DNA of 64,000 nucleotides from Pseudoscleropodium purum (taxonomy: Eukaryota > Streptophyta > Bryopsida > Hypnales > Brachytheciaceae): assembly GCA_963969395.1 (NCBI GenBank), contig OZ017801.1, positions 12,467,611-12,531,610 of the forward strand, given 5' to 3'. Shown here piece after piece: positions 35,101-47,250 of the stretch (its first letter is position 1; every line of letters begins with the position of its first letter). Made by a program: the position numbers and the translations under genes. A model generated the notes under the pieces. That model worked only from the letters and a program-made list of their open reading frames with translations, was not told the DNA's origin and ran no database searches.

Positions 35101-38100
35101 TCCATTCATATTAGGGTTTAAAGCTTAAGCTACTTCGTCTCTCTCCTCACATTTCTACGCACGTGCGCATCTGCAGCTCCCAGTGCAGCTGTCAAAGGAT
35201 TGTCAAAAAAGTTTCAGTGCAGCTTCTATTACAATTTCCAGGGTACCTCTTATCACTCATGTGTAGGTTGCAGTATGCTGTCTGTCAGTTTTTATACTGG
35301 CACGGCTCTCTTCACTTGTGTGTGTGTAGGTATGTCTTTTGGTTTGGCTATTTGTCTGTCGCAGCAGCTTGTGTTTGAAGGTCTGAGGTTTTGTAGGTTT
35401 CAAGCATTATTAATAGGAGACAACACTTTCTCACAGCTTAGGCTGTTGAATTTTTCAATCAGTTGTGCTGTAGGTGACAGCTAACATACAGCATGACTGG
35501 CAGAGATGTCGGGGAGGTGTACACTGAAAGCAACGACGACATTCAACTTGTTGTATGTTGAAAGGCACGACGATCACCTACATCGGATTCGTAACTAGCC
35601 TATGGTTGGAAAATTGGTTTGCCTGTAGATTGAGAATGGGACAAACAGAATCTTCACAAAAAAAAAATTTGTAGTGTTTTTGTTTTTGAGGGCAAAATTG
35701 TTAAAAATTATGAACTCCTTTGTAAATCTATTTTTTTACATGAAGAATTTTTTTTTTCTTCTTCAACCTTCCACATGCCATAGATTGGCTAAATCACTTA
35801 AGTGGTTGGAAACCATTCGTCATTGTGATAGAACAAAATTGAGCACTCCATCAAGTTGCTTTCTTTTGTTGCAGTGTAGATGCAACATAGAGATTGACAA
35901 AATTGACATGACATGGGATCACCAGTAGAAAATTAAACTAGTACATTCATTCATTGATTTTCAAATTGACGGGGTTGACTCTCTAACCACATGGTGCACT
36001 TATGTGATGTGGGAACTAATATGGTACAAGCGGGAACTAATGTGTTCTACCCTCGAGCTCATGGCCTTTTGAAGGTTCAGTTTTCCTTCTAGTTGTTTTT
36101 ACAAACTAGATTATTTGGTGCAATTGGTGCAATTGGTGCTACATATATCAATTAATTTTAGGGTTCTATTGTAGAAGAAGGAACAACATTGATCCACAGT
36201 ACTACTAGTTTACTTTCCTTCTTTTTTATGTCACAATGCTCTTTTCGCTCAACATCATCTCTTGGTAAGATTTTGAAATGTTTATCTTATTTTGGTGATG
36301 CTTTTTCTTATTTGGATGTGTGAGATTCTTGAGTTTTGAAGGTTTTTTGGGTTTGCATGAAGGTGTTTTTGTATTTTGTGGAGGATATGGGCTATTAGAA
36401 TGTTAGATATATATATTTTGAAGGTATCACAAAAATGTGGTTTGTCTTAAGCTTTGATTTTTTTTCTATTTTGAAATAGAATAAATTATATGGTACATGT
36501 ATAGTATACATTCTTTTCTAAAGGCCTTTGGTCACTATGTTGAATTGTAGTTTTTGATTTGTATTCCCTAAATTCTTGACAAAACAATGAGCTTGGAATG
36601 AGTTGCTTTGTAAACAAAGTCTCTTATCACTTTGTCTATAGCCATCAAAACACTTTGTTGCATTTTAAAGAAAGGTTTGTATTGTATAATACATTGATTA
36701 TTGCTCTATGGAACTATTAGATCATTAACATCTCAATGAGGTTTTCTTACAGTAGGTTTTGGTGCATGGGTGCCTAGGTTTTAATTGATGCCATTTCTTC
36801 AACATTGAGGTTTTTATTTATGTTGAGTTAAGCATGGTATATTGACAACTCACTTGTTTTTTGTAGCTTTGAATCTTCTTTTTTGTATTTTTGCACTTTT
36901 GTAGCAACAAGTATTTGTATGTTTTGTTGTATGCTTGTTGTTATAAGAATCATCTATATTGAGAGGCAACACTAATTGCATTCCTAGTAGTTGAAAAGGT
37001 TTGAGTCCCTTGGATTTTGAAATGCAAAATTTCTTATTGATGTTAATTTTTTTTAATTAATTAATTGTCATATTGAATGTGGGTTGAAAAATAGTACCAA
37101 CTATATTTTCAAACAATAAAGGCTATAACCCATCCAAAAAAAAAATTGGAGACAAAAAATACAATGATCTACAAAGAAAAGTAATTTTTTTAAATGATTA
37201 GTCAACATTGCTATGCAACTTTTACAAAGGAAATTGTAGTGAAAAAAACTACTATGAAAAAATGACATTTCTAGTATAATTTTGAAACACCTTGGGCTCA
37301 TATTTACACTTATGGCATCTTTTGTTTCAATAAAAGATTTGAAATCTTTTAGAAAAAAAAAGACTAGGTATCTTTTGTGAATTTGTTTTAAATGTTTACA
37401 TCAAATGAAAGAATGACACATGTACTTGTTATTTAATTGATTATGATTTTTTAAAGTTTTGACAAATAAATCACTATTCTCCTAAAAAGACACATCCCAA
37501 ATTATTCTTTAAGATTATCATTATACAATCAAAAGTAGATGAAAGGTGACTAAATAAATGAAAAAGGTAAAAATTGAATTAATGTATTACATGGACAAAA
37601 TTTAGGTGACCAAAATGTGAGTATTTTTTTAAAGTGTGTAATATACACTAAGGAAGAATATTCTAACCTTCCAAGGAATGAAATTAGCTTAGAATTAAGA
37701 CTATTTGGATTAGAAAGCATAGATATGTGAAAAAAAATTAGTAGTATAAGAAATAATGTCTTAAAATATTTTCATGCATATTTCATTTTTTCATTTAAGA
37801 AAATGATGGTTGAATAATTTGGACTTTTCTTAAAATTACTACAAAATTATGTAGTTGTGTCTTTCCCAAGGATTGTACTCAAAAATTGTTTTTACAAAAC
37901 TATTGCATTTGAAAAAAGATCACAAGAAAATCATCCATACAAAGATAAGTGAAGCACGGAAATTCATCTAAATTTTCTATGTGATTATAAAAGAATACAT
38001 ATGATTCTCTTGTACAATTATTATATATATTTGTGTGTGTATGTGTGTATGTATTTAAAAATTTAAATTAAAAAAAAAATTGACACACAACTTGCATAAA

Positions 38101-38261
38101 GATGTAATATTATATCACATGATCAAATATTTCATTTCCTTCATCAAAATATACACACAAAAATCATTGGAAACACTTAATGAAAGTATATTTATGCTAC
38201 GCTTGAGATGAACAAAACTTTTGGAGCCCTATGTCTCTAACCAAATCACTAAGTAAGTTCA
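35101..38261. other. Gene-free region between duplicated blocks
   Basis: 35100-35550 is less AT-rich and has several short overlapping ORFs (35163-35378, 35200-35484) without recognisable domains; a decayed gene cannot be excluded. 35690-35830 resembles 14335-14455. 36000-38260 is strongly AT-rich with a TG/TATG microsatellite at about 38022-38057. Confidence 0.4.
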
Positions 38262-38549
38262 TTAGAAGAGTTTTGGGGGGTCCAAAATCCTATTTTGGGC
38301 CTGTTCCTCTATAGGTGTTCCCTGCAGCAAAGGGAACGGCCCGCTATCAAAAAAAAATTTCCATAAAAATAAATAAATAAATAAAATTTGTCTCCAAATG
38401 GAAAATTAATTTTTTTATTTTTATTTTTATTTTTTTGGTCAGTGATGTAGCAGGGGCTCAGCCGCATCAGACTGCTGTGCCGAACCTATTTCATGTGTTC
38501 GTAGGCTATGATAACTTGTAGGCATCTAGAGGCCCCAAAAATCTTCTAA
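38262..38549 (-). mobile_element. MITE with TTAGAAGA termini, copy 2 (inverted)
   Basis: Reverse-complement copy of 19040-19332. Termini are TTAGAAGAGTTTTGGGGGG and CCCCAAAAATCTTCTAA. Internal landmarks (AGGGAACGGCCCG, CCGCATCAGACTGCTGTGCCG) correspond. 288 bp, no ORF. Confidence 0.7.
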
Positions 38550-40285
38550 CGACTAATCTAAAAGGGGTCCCTAGAAGGGTTTTTTTGTATGATCATAAGG
38601 GAATACATATGAATCTTTTGTATAATTATATGAAAATGATCTCTAACCCTTTTTAGTCTCTAAAGAAAATGTACCTTCTAGAATTTAAAAATTCTTTATG
38701 AGGTCAAAGGAAAAATATTGAGTTTAACACATAAAGGAATTGAAATAACCTTCTTATACATGTAAAACTAGAGTTAAAAAATAGCTTATAAATGGTCATA
38801 CAATTCTATTTGTATTAAACAATGGATGATTTTTGTTCTTTTTCTTAGTGCACTCATGGCTTTGTTGATGATTTATCCTCTTCATTCATTGATTTTAAGT
38901 CATATTAGTTTAAAAAAAAATTCAATGGAATATTTTGACTCCTCCAAATAGGCATCATTGTATTTGTAGAGAAACTCCATGTACATACTAAGATTTAGGA
39001 CTTTGATCAACTAGTTGAACAACCAAAAAATCTCATTTGGACACTTAAAAGCAAATTTAAGTATTTATTTATTTTTCTTGTTGGTAAAACGATAAGCACC
39101 CTATAATTGGGCCCATAATGCAAGAAAGAAGAAAAATTATTCTATCAATTATATATTTTCATCCATAAATATTATCTACAATTTGTCAAATTTGTAAACT
39201 TCATCCAAAAGTTGGTTAATTGTAGATTTTTTTGATAATTTCACCCACTCCAACCTCTTTTATTTGATGTAAAGACAACCAACATCAAACTAGGTAAAAT
39301 TTTATCAAAAATTTGCTACTAATAAACCAAAATACAACAACATTACTTACAACCCTTTTGCATAAACTTTAGAACTTACATTGAAATTTAGCTCAAATAA
39401 CAAGGATTAAACCTCATAGAACATCGAGGTTAAAAAGTAGTCAATGGATGACTTTCCAATTTACTATAGAAATGAAGAATGCACTTATTGGTTTATAAAT
39501 CAAATCATTTTGAACAATGTACCTTGGTGATAGATTTCTTCCTTTTTAGGATTAAACCCTAAACTTCAACCTTGTAATGTTATTGTGAACACTAAGTGTC
39601 TATTTAGATGACTTCACTTAAAACTGTAGGATGGAAACAAAATATTGTTTTTTCTATTTTTTTTAAGGTACTTGAATACATTTTTAGTGAATAGTATTGC
39701 AAATTCCCTTATTTTTATATCATTATTGACTTTTCTAAAGAAGAAGATGCTTAATATATGGATTACCATTACTAGCAATGTGATTTTGGCCATTACTTGC
39801 TAATTTTTCTTGATGTGAATTTAAGCCATAAAATTGGCATTTTCTAGATAAGAGTTTTACTAATGAAATAAAGCTTTTCAAGTGCAGTTTCTACTCCAAT
39901 TTGAATTTGGGAAAATTTGAAAATTTCAGTATTTTATAGCAATATGAACTTTGGACCTATAACCATGATTTGTTGATTTTCTAATTTAAGAGTGATGCGA
40001 TAACTTTGGTTTATACCGTGATGGTATATACACTTTGATATACATCGATAGTGAACATTTCAAATTTTTTGAGTATATTTTGTAATTTAACATGAATTTT
40101 CTTCATTTTTTTCTTAAGAAGTTCACAATAATTTCAAAATTTCCCCCAAAACTTTGGAAATTTTATGAATTGTAGACGACATATGATTTCATCTCTGAAA
40201 AATAAATGTAAAATTTTTCATTCATATCTAGTAGCAAAACGGCAGCAAATCAGTGGTCATTGGGCCGTCCTTCTCAGGTGAAACC
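38550..40285. other. AT-rich DNA 3' of OMT2
   Basis: 39590-40150 is an inverted dispersed repeat of 11960-12490. No ORF supported. The 185-bp array found 3' of OMT1 is missing here. Confidence 0.5.
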
Positions 40286-43210
40286 CTAAACCACAACCAA
40301 CTTGCGGCACTCCAGAACAGCGAAGTGGTCCACTTTGCAGACGACGGCCACCTGAGCGAATCCGGCGCCCATCGCCAGCTTCCGCAGGTCGCTCTCCGTT
40401 CGTTCACGAGCGTCCGAGCCGAAGGAACCCAGCATGGAGATGTCCAGCCTGAAGGTCGCCTCATCGCCACCTTGGAAGGCGCTGCTCTCGGGGAGCACGC
40501 AGTCCAGCAGAATCAGTTTCCCGTGGCCCGGCAAGGCCTGGTAACAATTGTGCAAGATCCGGAGGCACTTCTCATCGTTCCAGTCGTGCAGGATGTTCTG
40601 GAGAGAGATGGAAGAAATATTTCAAAAATTAACCAACGTTCACATCGAAACCATTCATTAGAATAGTCCCAAATCTCTGAATTGCCTGGCCTTCTCATCA
40701 ATTGGTGAACACATATCTGTCGATCTATTTCGTGAAATTGGCACAATTCCATCCATTCAAATGGCGCGGGGGCCTTTTGTAATCCAGGAAGGAAAATGAA
40801 ACTTCTACGTCACATATTTGACGCCAGAATCGCCCCAATTTTTCGATCGAAATTGTGGTTCAAAGTAATTTATTTGTTAAAATGGCGCGCGAAAGACCGC
40901 CAATATAACAGAATGGACGTTTCCAAAGGAATTAATGCTTGGTGTGAATCTGAAGGACGAAATCGGTAATCGACTTTTGGGGAGAGAGGGATTAGGGTTT
41001 AGGATGGTTTCGATCGATTGACCTTCATGAGGATGGCGTCGCCGACAGCAGGAACTGATTCGAGAAAATCTCCACTAATGAGCTCCACTCCTGCCAGGAT
41101 TCAACAGGCTTTTGACTATAACGGAACCAGTTGAACTAAACTGTTAAGCTTAGATCGATGGGCAGAGGAAGTCTGTAAGCAATTGGAGATGCGTGCATGG
41201 GAAAATCTAGAACTCAGAATCGCATGGGGTCAAATTCTGAAACAAACAAACAAACAGGATTCCTGGCTGAAATCACAAACTCTTGAAGGTTTCAATCCGA
41301 TCTCCCCTAATTATTATTTACTCCAAGATAGATATTCTGAACTTAGATGCAAATACTTTGAGACAAGATTTTAAATTAGGACTCGATCATCTGAATCCCA
41401 TGGGGTCAGATTAGGAAACAATTAAACGACAGAATTGCACACCTAAGGTAAGTACAAATATATATAATCAATACTGCCTACATTTGGACCCAAATGCGTC
41501 ACTTTTTCCAAGATATTGATTACCCACGAAGCACACAATCAAAACATGAAAGTCTGAGAGTTACTGTTGGTTTTTGGTACCTCTACAGACAATCAACTTT
41601 GAAAATTCATAACTTATTCATACGGTGATGAAATGATGCATGTTAAAGTGTGTTGGAATTATCTTTCAATTGTTAATAAGATGGAATAAAAATATTTTAT
41701 GTTTAATAATAGCAACTAGATATTCTCAGTTGTAATCTTACTTGCGCATAACTCATAACCACAAATCTCACAACAAACACTGAAAAGCCCGACCTGTGAA
41801 ATGATATATGCATGGATAGTTGGATACCTGGAATTTTCGGGCAGGTTTCAATAACGTGAGCCTGATCGAAGTTGACACCCTTGATGTGCGGATGCCGCCT
41901 CGTGATCTGCTCCAGAGACGCGCCGAGTCCGCCTCCCACATCCACCAATACCTTCACCTCGTCGAACCCTCGGTACACCTAACCGCAATTTCGTTAAATT
42001 GGTGTGATTCTAGCTTCCAGAAATGTGACATATATCTTCACAAATGTCGACCTAATTTCAGGTCAAAAACCGAGAACACGTCTGGATTTATGTTTCAGGA
42101 CGCCCGTCCTGGAACGTGCCACAGTATTGGAATATTGACGTTACCTCCAGAATGGCCCCGAAGTACAGACGTGAATAGCCGGCCATGCCCTGGTGCACCA
42201 GGTTCCCCCATTCTGGATTGCGCTGACTGTAGTCCCACAGGCTTAATCCTCCGTGGGTTCGTGCGAACGGCGGCACCGTGTCGTCTAGGATTGCAGCATC
42301 CAGGTGGCCCCATATGCTCAGCATTGCGGGAGACTGGCTTAGCTGCAACAATGGCACCAGGCTGCCCGCCGCCGCGTTCTCCACCAGAAATCGTCCGATG
42401 GGCGCCAGACCATACCGACGCTCGGCCTGGCCATCTCCCCCTGCGATACAATTGAGCGAGACACATCGATCCATTGAAAATCTGCAATATGCGGGCAGGC
42501 AAGCATGCAGTTTGCCGATCGAAACGGAAGTGAGAAACGCAAGCAGTTTTCGTTCACTGACTGCTAGAACTAAAATTCTATTTGATGTACAGGACGGCCA
42601 AAAACGTTTTGAGATAATCAGTGAAAACGGCCAACTTTATTAACCAAATACGGTAGTTATCATGCAAACCCTGGACAGAACTTTCTCGTTTGGGTACAAT
42701 TGCGCGCATTCCCAATTCAAGATGTTGTTAATACTACTCGAAACTGGCAATTGAATGAATATACAAGTGCGTGATACCCTTGACAGAACTTTCACTTTGG
42801 GTGCAAGTGCTGCAGCAGGTAGATGACTTTACCAAAGATCTGAGTCTAGAAATTGCGAAGATAGTTATTGAATATATTTATGTATGCAGCGTGCTAGCTC
42901 GTACTCGAAACAATGTAAACGTACCCTTGACCGTGGTTTCGCTCAGGATTTGCGAGACGCTCATCAAGCGGAGGAGTCGTTCCAGATAAGTCAGGTTGAT
43001 GGCCTTCCCCGGGATCGCTCTCGTCGCGATTTCGGCCGCGGTCAGCTGTGCGCCATCGCCGGCTCCAGCCAGCGCCTCGAAGACGTGGAGGCGGGCGAGA
43101 GCGGCCGCGGCGCCGGGCACTACCGACTTGGTCACCAATTCAAACGCGGCCAGCCTCGCGCTGTCGATTTCATGGACGCCATGGCGTGAAAGTTCGTCTT
43201 CGCCAGCCAT
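40286..43210 (-). CDS. COMT-like class II O-methyltransferase, paralogue 2
   Basis: Coding exons in gene order: 43210-42925, 42440-42145, 41978-41828, 41090-41023, 40597-40286; 370 aa. Exons 1-4 have exactly the lengths of paralogue 1 (286, 296, 151, 68 nt); exon 5 is 6 nt longer, ending R-K-L-V-V-V. It has the dimerisation domain, glycine-rich SAM motif D-V-G-G-G-L-G (207-213), GDFLESVP and NILHDW with catalytic His271. At residue 299 it has Asp (LLDCVLPE) where paralogue 1 and characterised COMTs have Glu. The fold and catalytic His are intact, so it is probably an active methyltransferase, perhaps with changed kinetics or substrate. Same strand and orientation as paralogue 1, about 18 kb away. 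Exon similarity is high and introns also align (for example intron 4), so the duplication is genomic, not retroposed. Confidence 0.93.
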
Positions 43211-43509
43211 TCAATTCTTCGCAGGTACCGCTCGATCGAGTGCTAATGAATTAAGGCAGCTAGCGATATCCCTGTCGATCTGCGAGGACGAGGACTGAGA
43301 GCCAGCACGCGTGAATGGAATACTAAATGGGTGGCGACCTCATCCCTCGACGTTGACGTCGACCTCTTCCACTCCCACGTAGTCCGCCTGCAGGGCGACC
43401 TAAACCAATAGGACGTCAACTGAAACCCACAGGACAGCAACGATAACCTATCGAGTGCGACGCACACGTATAGCACTTCGACGGAAACCTATGCCATGCC
43501 GAGAAAACC

Positions 43510-43907
43510 ATGGCACTCGGCGATGCCTCCAATTGTGTCAAAACGTTGATATTTTGCGTTCAGCCCAGACCTAACGCATCGTCTTCTAGTTCTGCCTATT
43601 TGGCGTCGTACCAAAGGTTATCTTCAGATGGACCTACCTCAGAGACACAGCCTCTGAGGATTCTGTGTTTGCAGGGAACAAGGAACACTCCGACCCAACT
43701 CAACAACTGGAGGATCAATGCGTTAAAGCAGATTCTGTTAATTTAGCCGCAGATGACAAAGAGCCTGGAAGTAGTATGTTACGGGGTCTCTTAGATGGTG
43801 GGTATCAGAGTCTTTCTCTTCTTCTTGGAAATCTTCCGCAATCACGAACTTTAAGGTCGATTTGCTTATGTATTCAGTACTCGTCACTCAGTGGTGGAGA
43901 TGACTAA
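43510..43907 (+). other. Coding-like stretch upstream of OMT2, unidentified
   Basis: Two overlapping frames look protein-like: 43510-43746 (Ser-rich, contains YLASYQRLSSDGPTSETQP) and the open frame 43590-43907 (contains HSDPTQQLEDQC and SMLRGLLDGGYQSLSLLLG). Together they could be one reading frame broken by a frameshift near 43650, or an exon with unseen splice sites. Composition is richer in G+C than the surroundings. It lies divergent from OMT2, 300 bp from its ATG. No domain is recognised; it may be a gene fragment. Confidence 0.3.
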
Positions 43908-43910
43908 TTC

Positions 43911-44659
43911 GTGAAAGCTTGGTTGATTCATACAGCTCTCTTTTCGCTGTTACTGAATGTTTCTGTAGAACAGCCTCTTGTCTTTTCTGATTGCTCACTG
44001 CAACCAAAAATCCTCTTGGTGTGCAACGTTTAGAGCTACGAGTATGTCATTCTGTTTGCGAGTTTGATTTATGGGTGATTTGAGTGAGCATTCGTATGTA
44101 AAGTATCACAATTAGTGTGGCAACTGGTCAAGATGAGTATCTCGCCCAATGACTGAAATTACTTATACTAAATTACATTTCCCTCAAAATTCAACTTAAG
44201 TGTCACAATTTGTCGAGTTGAATGCATTAGAGAAAAAACGAGGTCTCAAGAGGGTCAATCCATAGCCCTCCAAGGACCCCACTGATTGCATGTTTTTTGT
44301 TTAATGAATTGTTTTCTCGTATTACTATTCACCTTTAGTCACGATGTCGGATGCTCATCAATGTCTCAAAATTCAAGTAGAAAGTGTTAAATAATTAGGA
44401 TTAAGGTACTTTAATACACCTTATTTGTGATTATTGGATATTTTGTACTCAAAGGCACCTTCCACTCACACAAAATTGTGGAAAAAAAAGCAAATGTTCA
44501 AAAGTAGTCCAATGATTTACTATCAAGAATTTATTTTATGGCAATATGAAAGACTTATTTTGTGCACATTGGATGAGAATGAAGGGTGAAAAGGTTGTTT
44601 TTATAGAGAAATCAATAGTCCATCATGAATCCTCAAAGGCTATGAGATAATTTGAAGAT
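43911..44659. other. No recognised feature
   Basis: Moderately to strongly AT-rich sequence without a supported ORF or repeat. Confidence 0.4.
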
Positions 44660-45012
44660 GAACATTCATTGTCAAATGTAGGAATTGTCTTCAAAGTTAA
44701 ATTTCAGACCTCATTTAGACATAGTAGAATAACTTTTTTCAAAAAACCTTTGAACAAAGTTAATATAAGGAATCAATTTAAATTCAAATTTCAAAGAGGG
44801 TGTTTGAAAATGTCCAAAAAAAGTCCATTCAAACCCCTCCTTGAAATTTGCTTATAACTTTTAGTTTGAGTCTCAAAATTTCAAATGAATTTTTGGAGAT
44901 GAAAGTTAAGTTGATTTCCCATATTAATTAGAAAAAAAAATTTATTCTACTATGCCTAAACGAGGTTTGAAATTTCACCTTGAACACAATTCCTACATAA
45001 TTTGACTTAACC
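44660..45012. mobile_element. Long hairpin (foldback) element
   Basis: 44679-44733 (starting GTAGGAATTGTCTTCAAAG) pairs with 44942-44996 (ending CACAATTCCTAC) with about seven mismatches. The inner part keeps pairing imperfectly up to CAAATTTCAAAGAGGGTGTT (44785 on) against AACCCCTCCTTGAAATTTG (ending 44850), leaving a loop of about 19 nt. The locus therefore folds almost end to end. No coding potential beyond a chance ORF (44669-44857). Confidence 0.8.
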
Positions 45013-45808
45013 ATGAGTGGTTGAGCTCCTATTAATTTCAATTTACATATCCCACATGGATTGTTTTACCTACTATTATTACACTTGTATAAATAGGGTT
45101 TTCTTTTCATTTCTAAAGTCACAAAATTAAGTAAATGACTATTGAAGCTAGTTGCCCTCTAAAGCAACTAGCTTCCAAAGCCATGAAAATTGGCTTAATT
45201 AGATTTAATTGGATAATTTTGTTTTTTAATTTTCAATAAAAAAACCCTTGTATAGTGCTTTCTTTTTGAATCGCAAAATTCTAACCAAGTTGATGATTTT
45301 TGTAAAAGTCTTGTTCATCTTGACAATTTTGCAAAAGTCAAAGTATGTGACTATGCATTTTAGACAAATTTTGTAGGATATCTATATTACTTATAATAGC
45401 TTGGTTTGTTATTCTAAAGTGATCCCCCAAAGGCCCTAGATTTTTTCTAATGACTAGGAGTTTTTTTTGTTTTTTTTTCTCACTTTGAATGCCTTGTGAG
45501 TCCCTTGTACAAGATTGATACCTATTGATGTTAATTGTTTGTAAATATAGCATTTTTGACCACCAAGGCAAGAAACCCTTTGATTTAGTATATGGAGGAT
45601 CTTGAATGTATGCTTGCCGATGTATTGTGAGTCACTATAACACCAATATTTTTTTCTTGCATAGCTCTTGTGAAAGGACTCTTGTCCAAGGACCCTTGCC
45701 TTTTCATTCAAGAAGGCTATGAACGATGAATATGGCAAAGAATGATGGATTGCCAAAAAGAATGATTGGCAAAAAACCCAGTAAACGACTATAGAAGAAT
45801 GATATTGA

Positions 45809-45945
45809 TTTGTGAGGAATTTGCATTCATTACAAACACAAATTCAATTAAAACAATTATGTTTGACATCAAAGGGCCCAATCTTAGTTCATCAGTTATC
45901 ATATTTGATCACCATTGTGGCCTTCCGTCAACTTGCCAAGCATGC
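45809..45945 (+). pseudogene. MED33 exon-10 fragment B
   Basis: TTTGTGAGGAATTTGCATTC, TTACAAACACAAA, AAAACAATTATG, TTCATCAGTTAT and GTGGCCTTCCGTCAACTTG match MED33 exon 10 (8150-8256) in order, with an extra stretch of roughly 10 bp in the middle and other small changes. It lacks the A-rich insert present in fragment A. The reading frame is lost. Confidence 0.75.
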
Positions 45946-46043
45946 AAAAGAATAAGTTTATTTCAAAAAAATAATCAATGTGCAAGATTGTAAAAGAATA
46001 ATATCAAATGTAGGTGTTGTGTAGAATTGACATCCATCTACAT

Positions 46044-46286
46044 CAATGGTGCTAGTATATGAGTATGAAAATGCAAGCATGTGAGCTTTGAACATATATA
46101 TAAGTAAATATACTACAACCATTGAGAATGCTTATAATATAAACACCTATAATATATGTAACTATCTTTATTGTAGTTACACTATCATCATATAAGGTTT
46201 CTATACTATAGACACCTATGATATAGGTGTATAGTCTTTTAGGCTCATGTGCTTACGTTCCTAGGCTCACATAATAGCAATCCTTC
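46044..46286. mobile_element. Mutator-like MITE with 9-bp target duplication
   Basis: It is flanked by perfect CATCTACAT copies at 46035-46043 and 46287-46295. The ends pair imperfectly over about 40 bp (GGTGCTAGTATATGAG, GCAAGCATGTGAGC against GCTCATGTGCTTACG, CTCACATAATAGCA). A 9-bp target duplication is typical of Mutator-like elements. The duplicate block at about 28.5 kb shows the site without the insertion. No ORF. Confidence 0.75.
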
Positions 46287-47250
46287 CATCTACATTGAGA
46301 TGAAGTTGGTTCTTATGAAATGCAGACAATGACATGATAGAGGTACACTTTTGTGGGCTTCATTCTTGAAAGTTTGATGCTTCAGATTGTAGGTTGCAAA
46401 TTCTTGAGATCAAATAGAATTTTTTGGGCTTTTTCAGATTCCTTGTGGGGCAATTAATTGTAAGATGAAGACTCTTTTGTTATTTTAAACTATTTAAAAC
46501 CAAATTTATCCATCTGGATTATTTGGTTTACTATTATAATATAAAAGATTTGACGAAGGTCCAATCTAGCTTATTGGAGATGGGATTGGAAAAATGATGT
46601 GCTCTAAGCTCTCAAATTTTTTTTTGTCTTCTCATTGATATGTGGGTTGGTTGGATTAGAAGAACAAATGGCCAAAAAAATTTACATTGTTTGAGATTCC
46701 CCCCATGTATTCCTTCCATCATTTCACCACAACATAGTGGTAGGAAGCTAATTGTTCAAAATGTTGGCAAGTTTGTAGTAGAGTAGTATCTAGTTTGTGA
46801 TATGAAAAAATTCATTGTTTGCATGGATTTTCACCCTAACCCTTGGTCCAACACAATTGCATCTACTACCAATGTGAAAGACCCAAGTTGAAGGTCTTTC
46901 AACAATAGAGGCTCTATATCCTTTGAAGGCAAATCAGAGGTGGTAATGGCATAATCTTCTCACCTTTCATAGCAACTAAGTCTATACGTAGACAGAAAGG
47001 TGGTCTAGATAGGAATGGGAAGTGGATTCTGATACTTGACATTCTAATGTTAAGAGTTCATTTTTGTACACTTCATGCATAATGTAGGATTGTCAAGAGA
47101 AGATCATGCATCTACAAACTATTAACATATGTTTGGACCATCAAGGACAAAGTTGAGTGGAAGCTGGCAATGGCTCAAATGGAAGGTTGCCTTTCCAGAT
47201 CCAAGGTGGGGTTTTGTGCTAGTATGGAGTTGTTCAAACAAAAGATGTTT

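Larger units (their letters stand above)
45480..47250. repeat. Duplicated block, copy B (partner 27640-29830)
   Basis: Colinear with 27640-29830 (see that entry), about 17.5-17.8 kb away, the same spacing as the two OMT genes. It contains MED33 fragment B and a 243-bp transposon insertion at 46044-46286 that copy A lacks. Confidence 0.7.

Noticed and set aside
35163..35484. Overlapping Cys-rich ORFs with hydrophobic stretches
   Set aside because: No known Cys spacing pattern, no splice context and no repeat elsewhere in the window.
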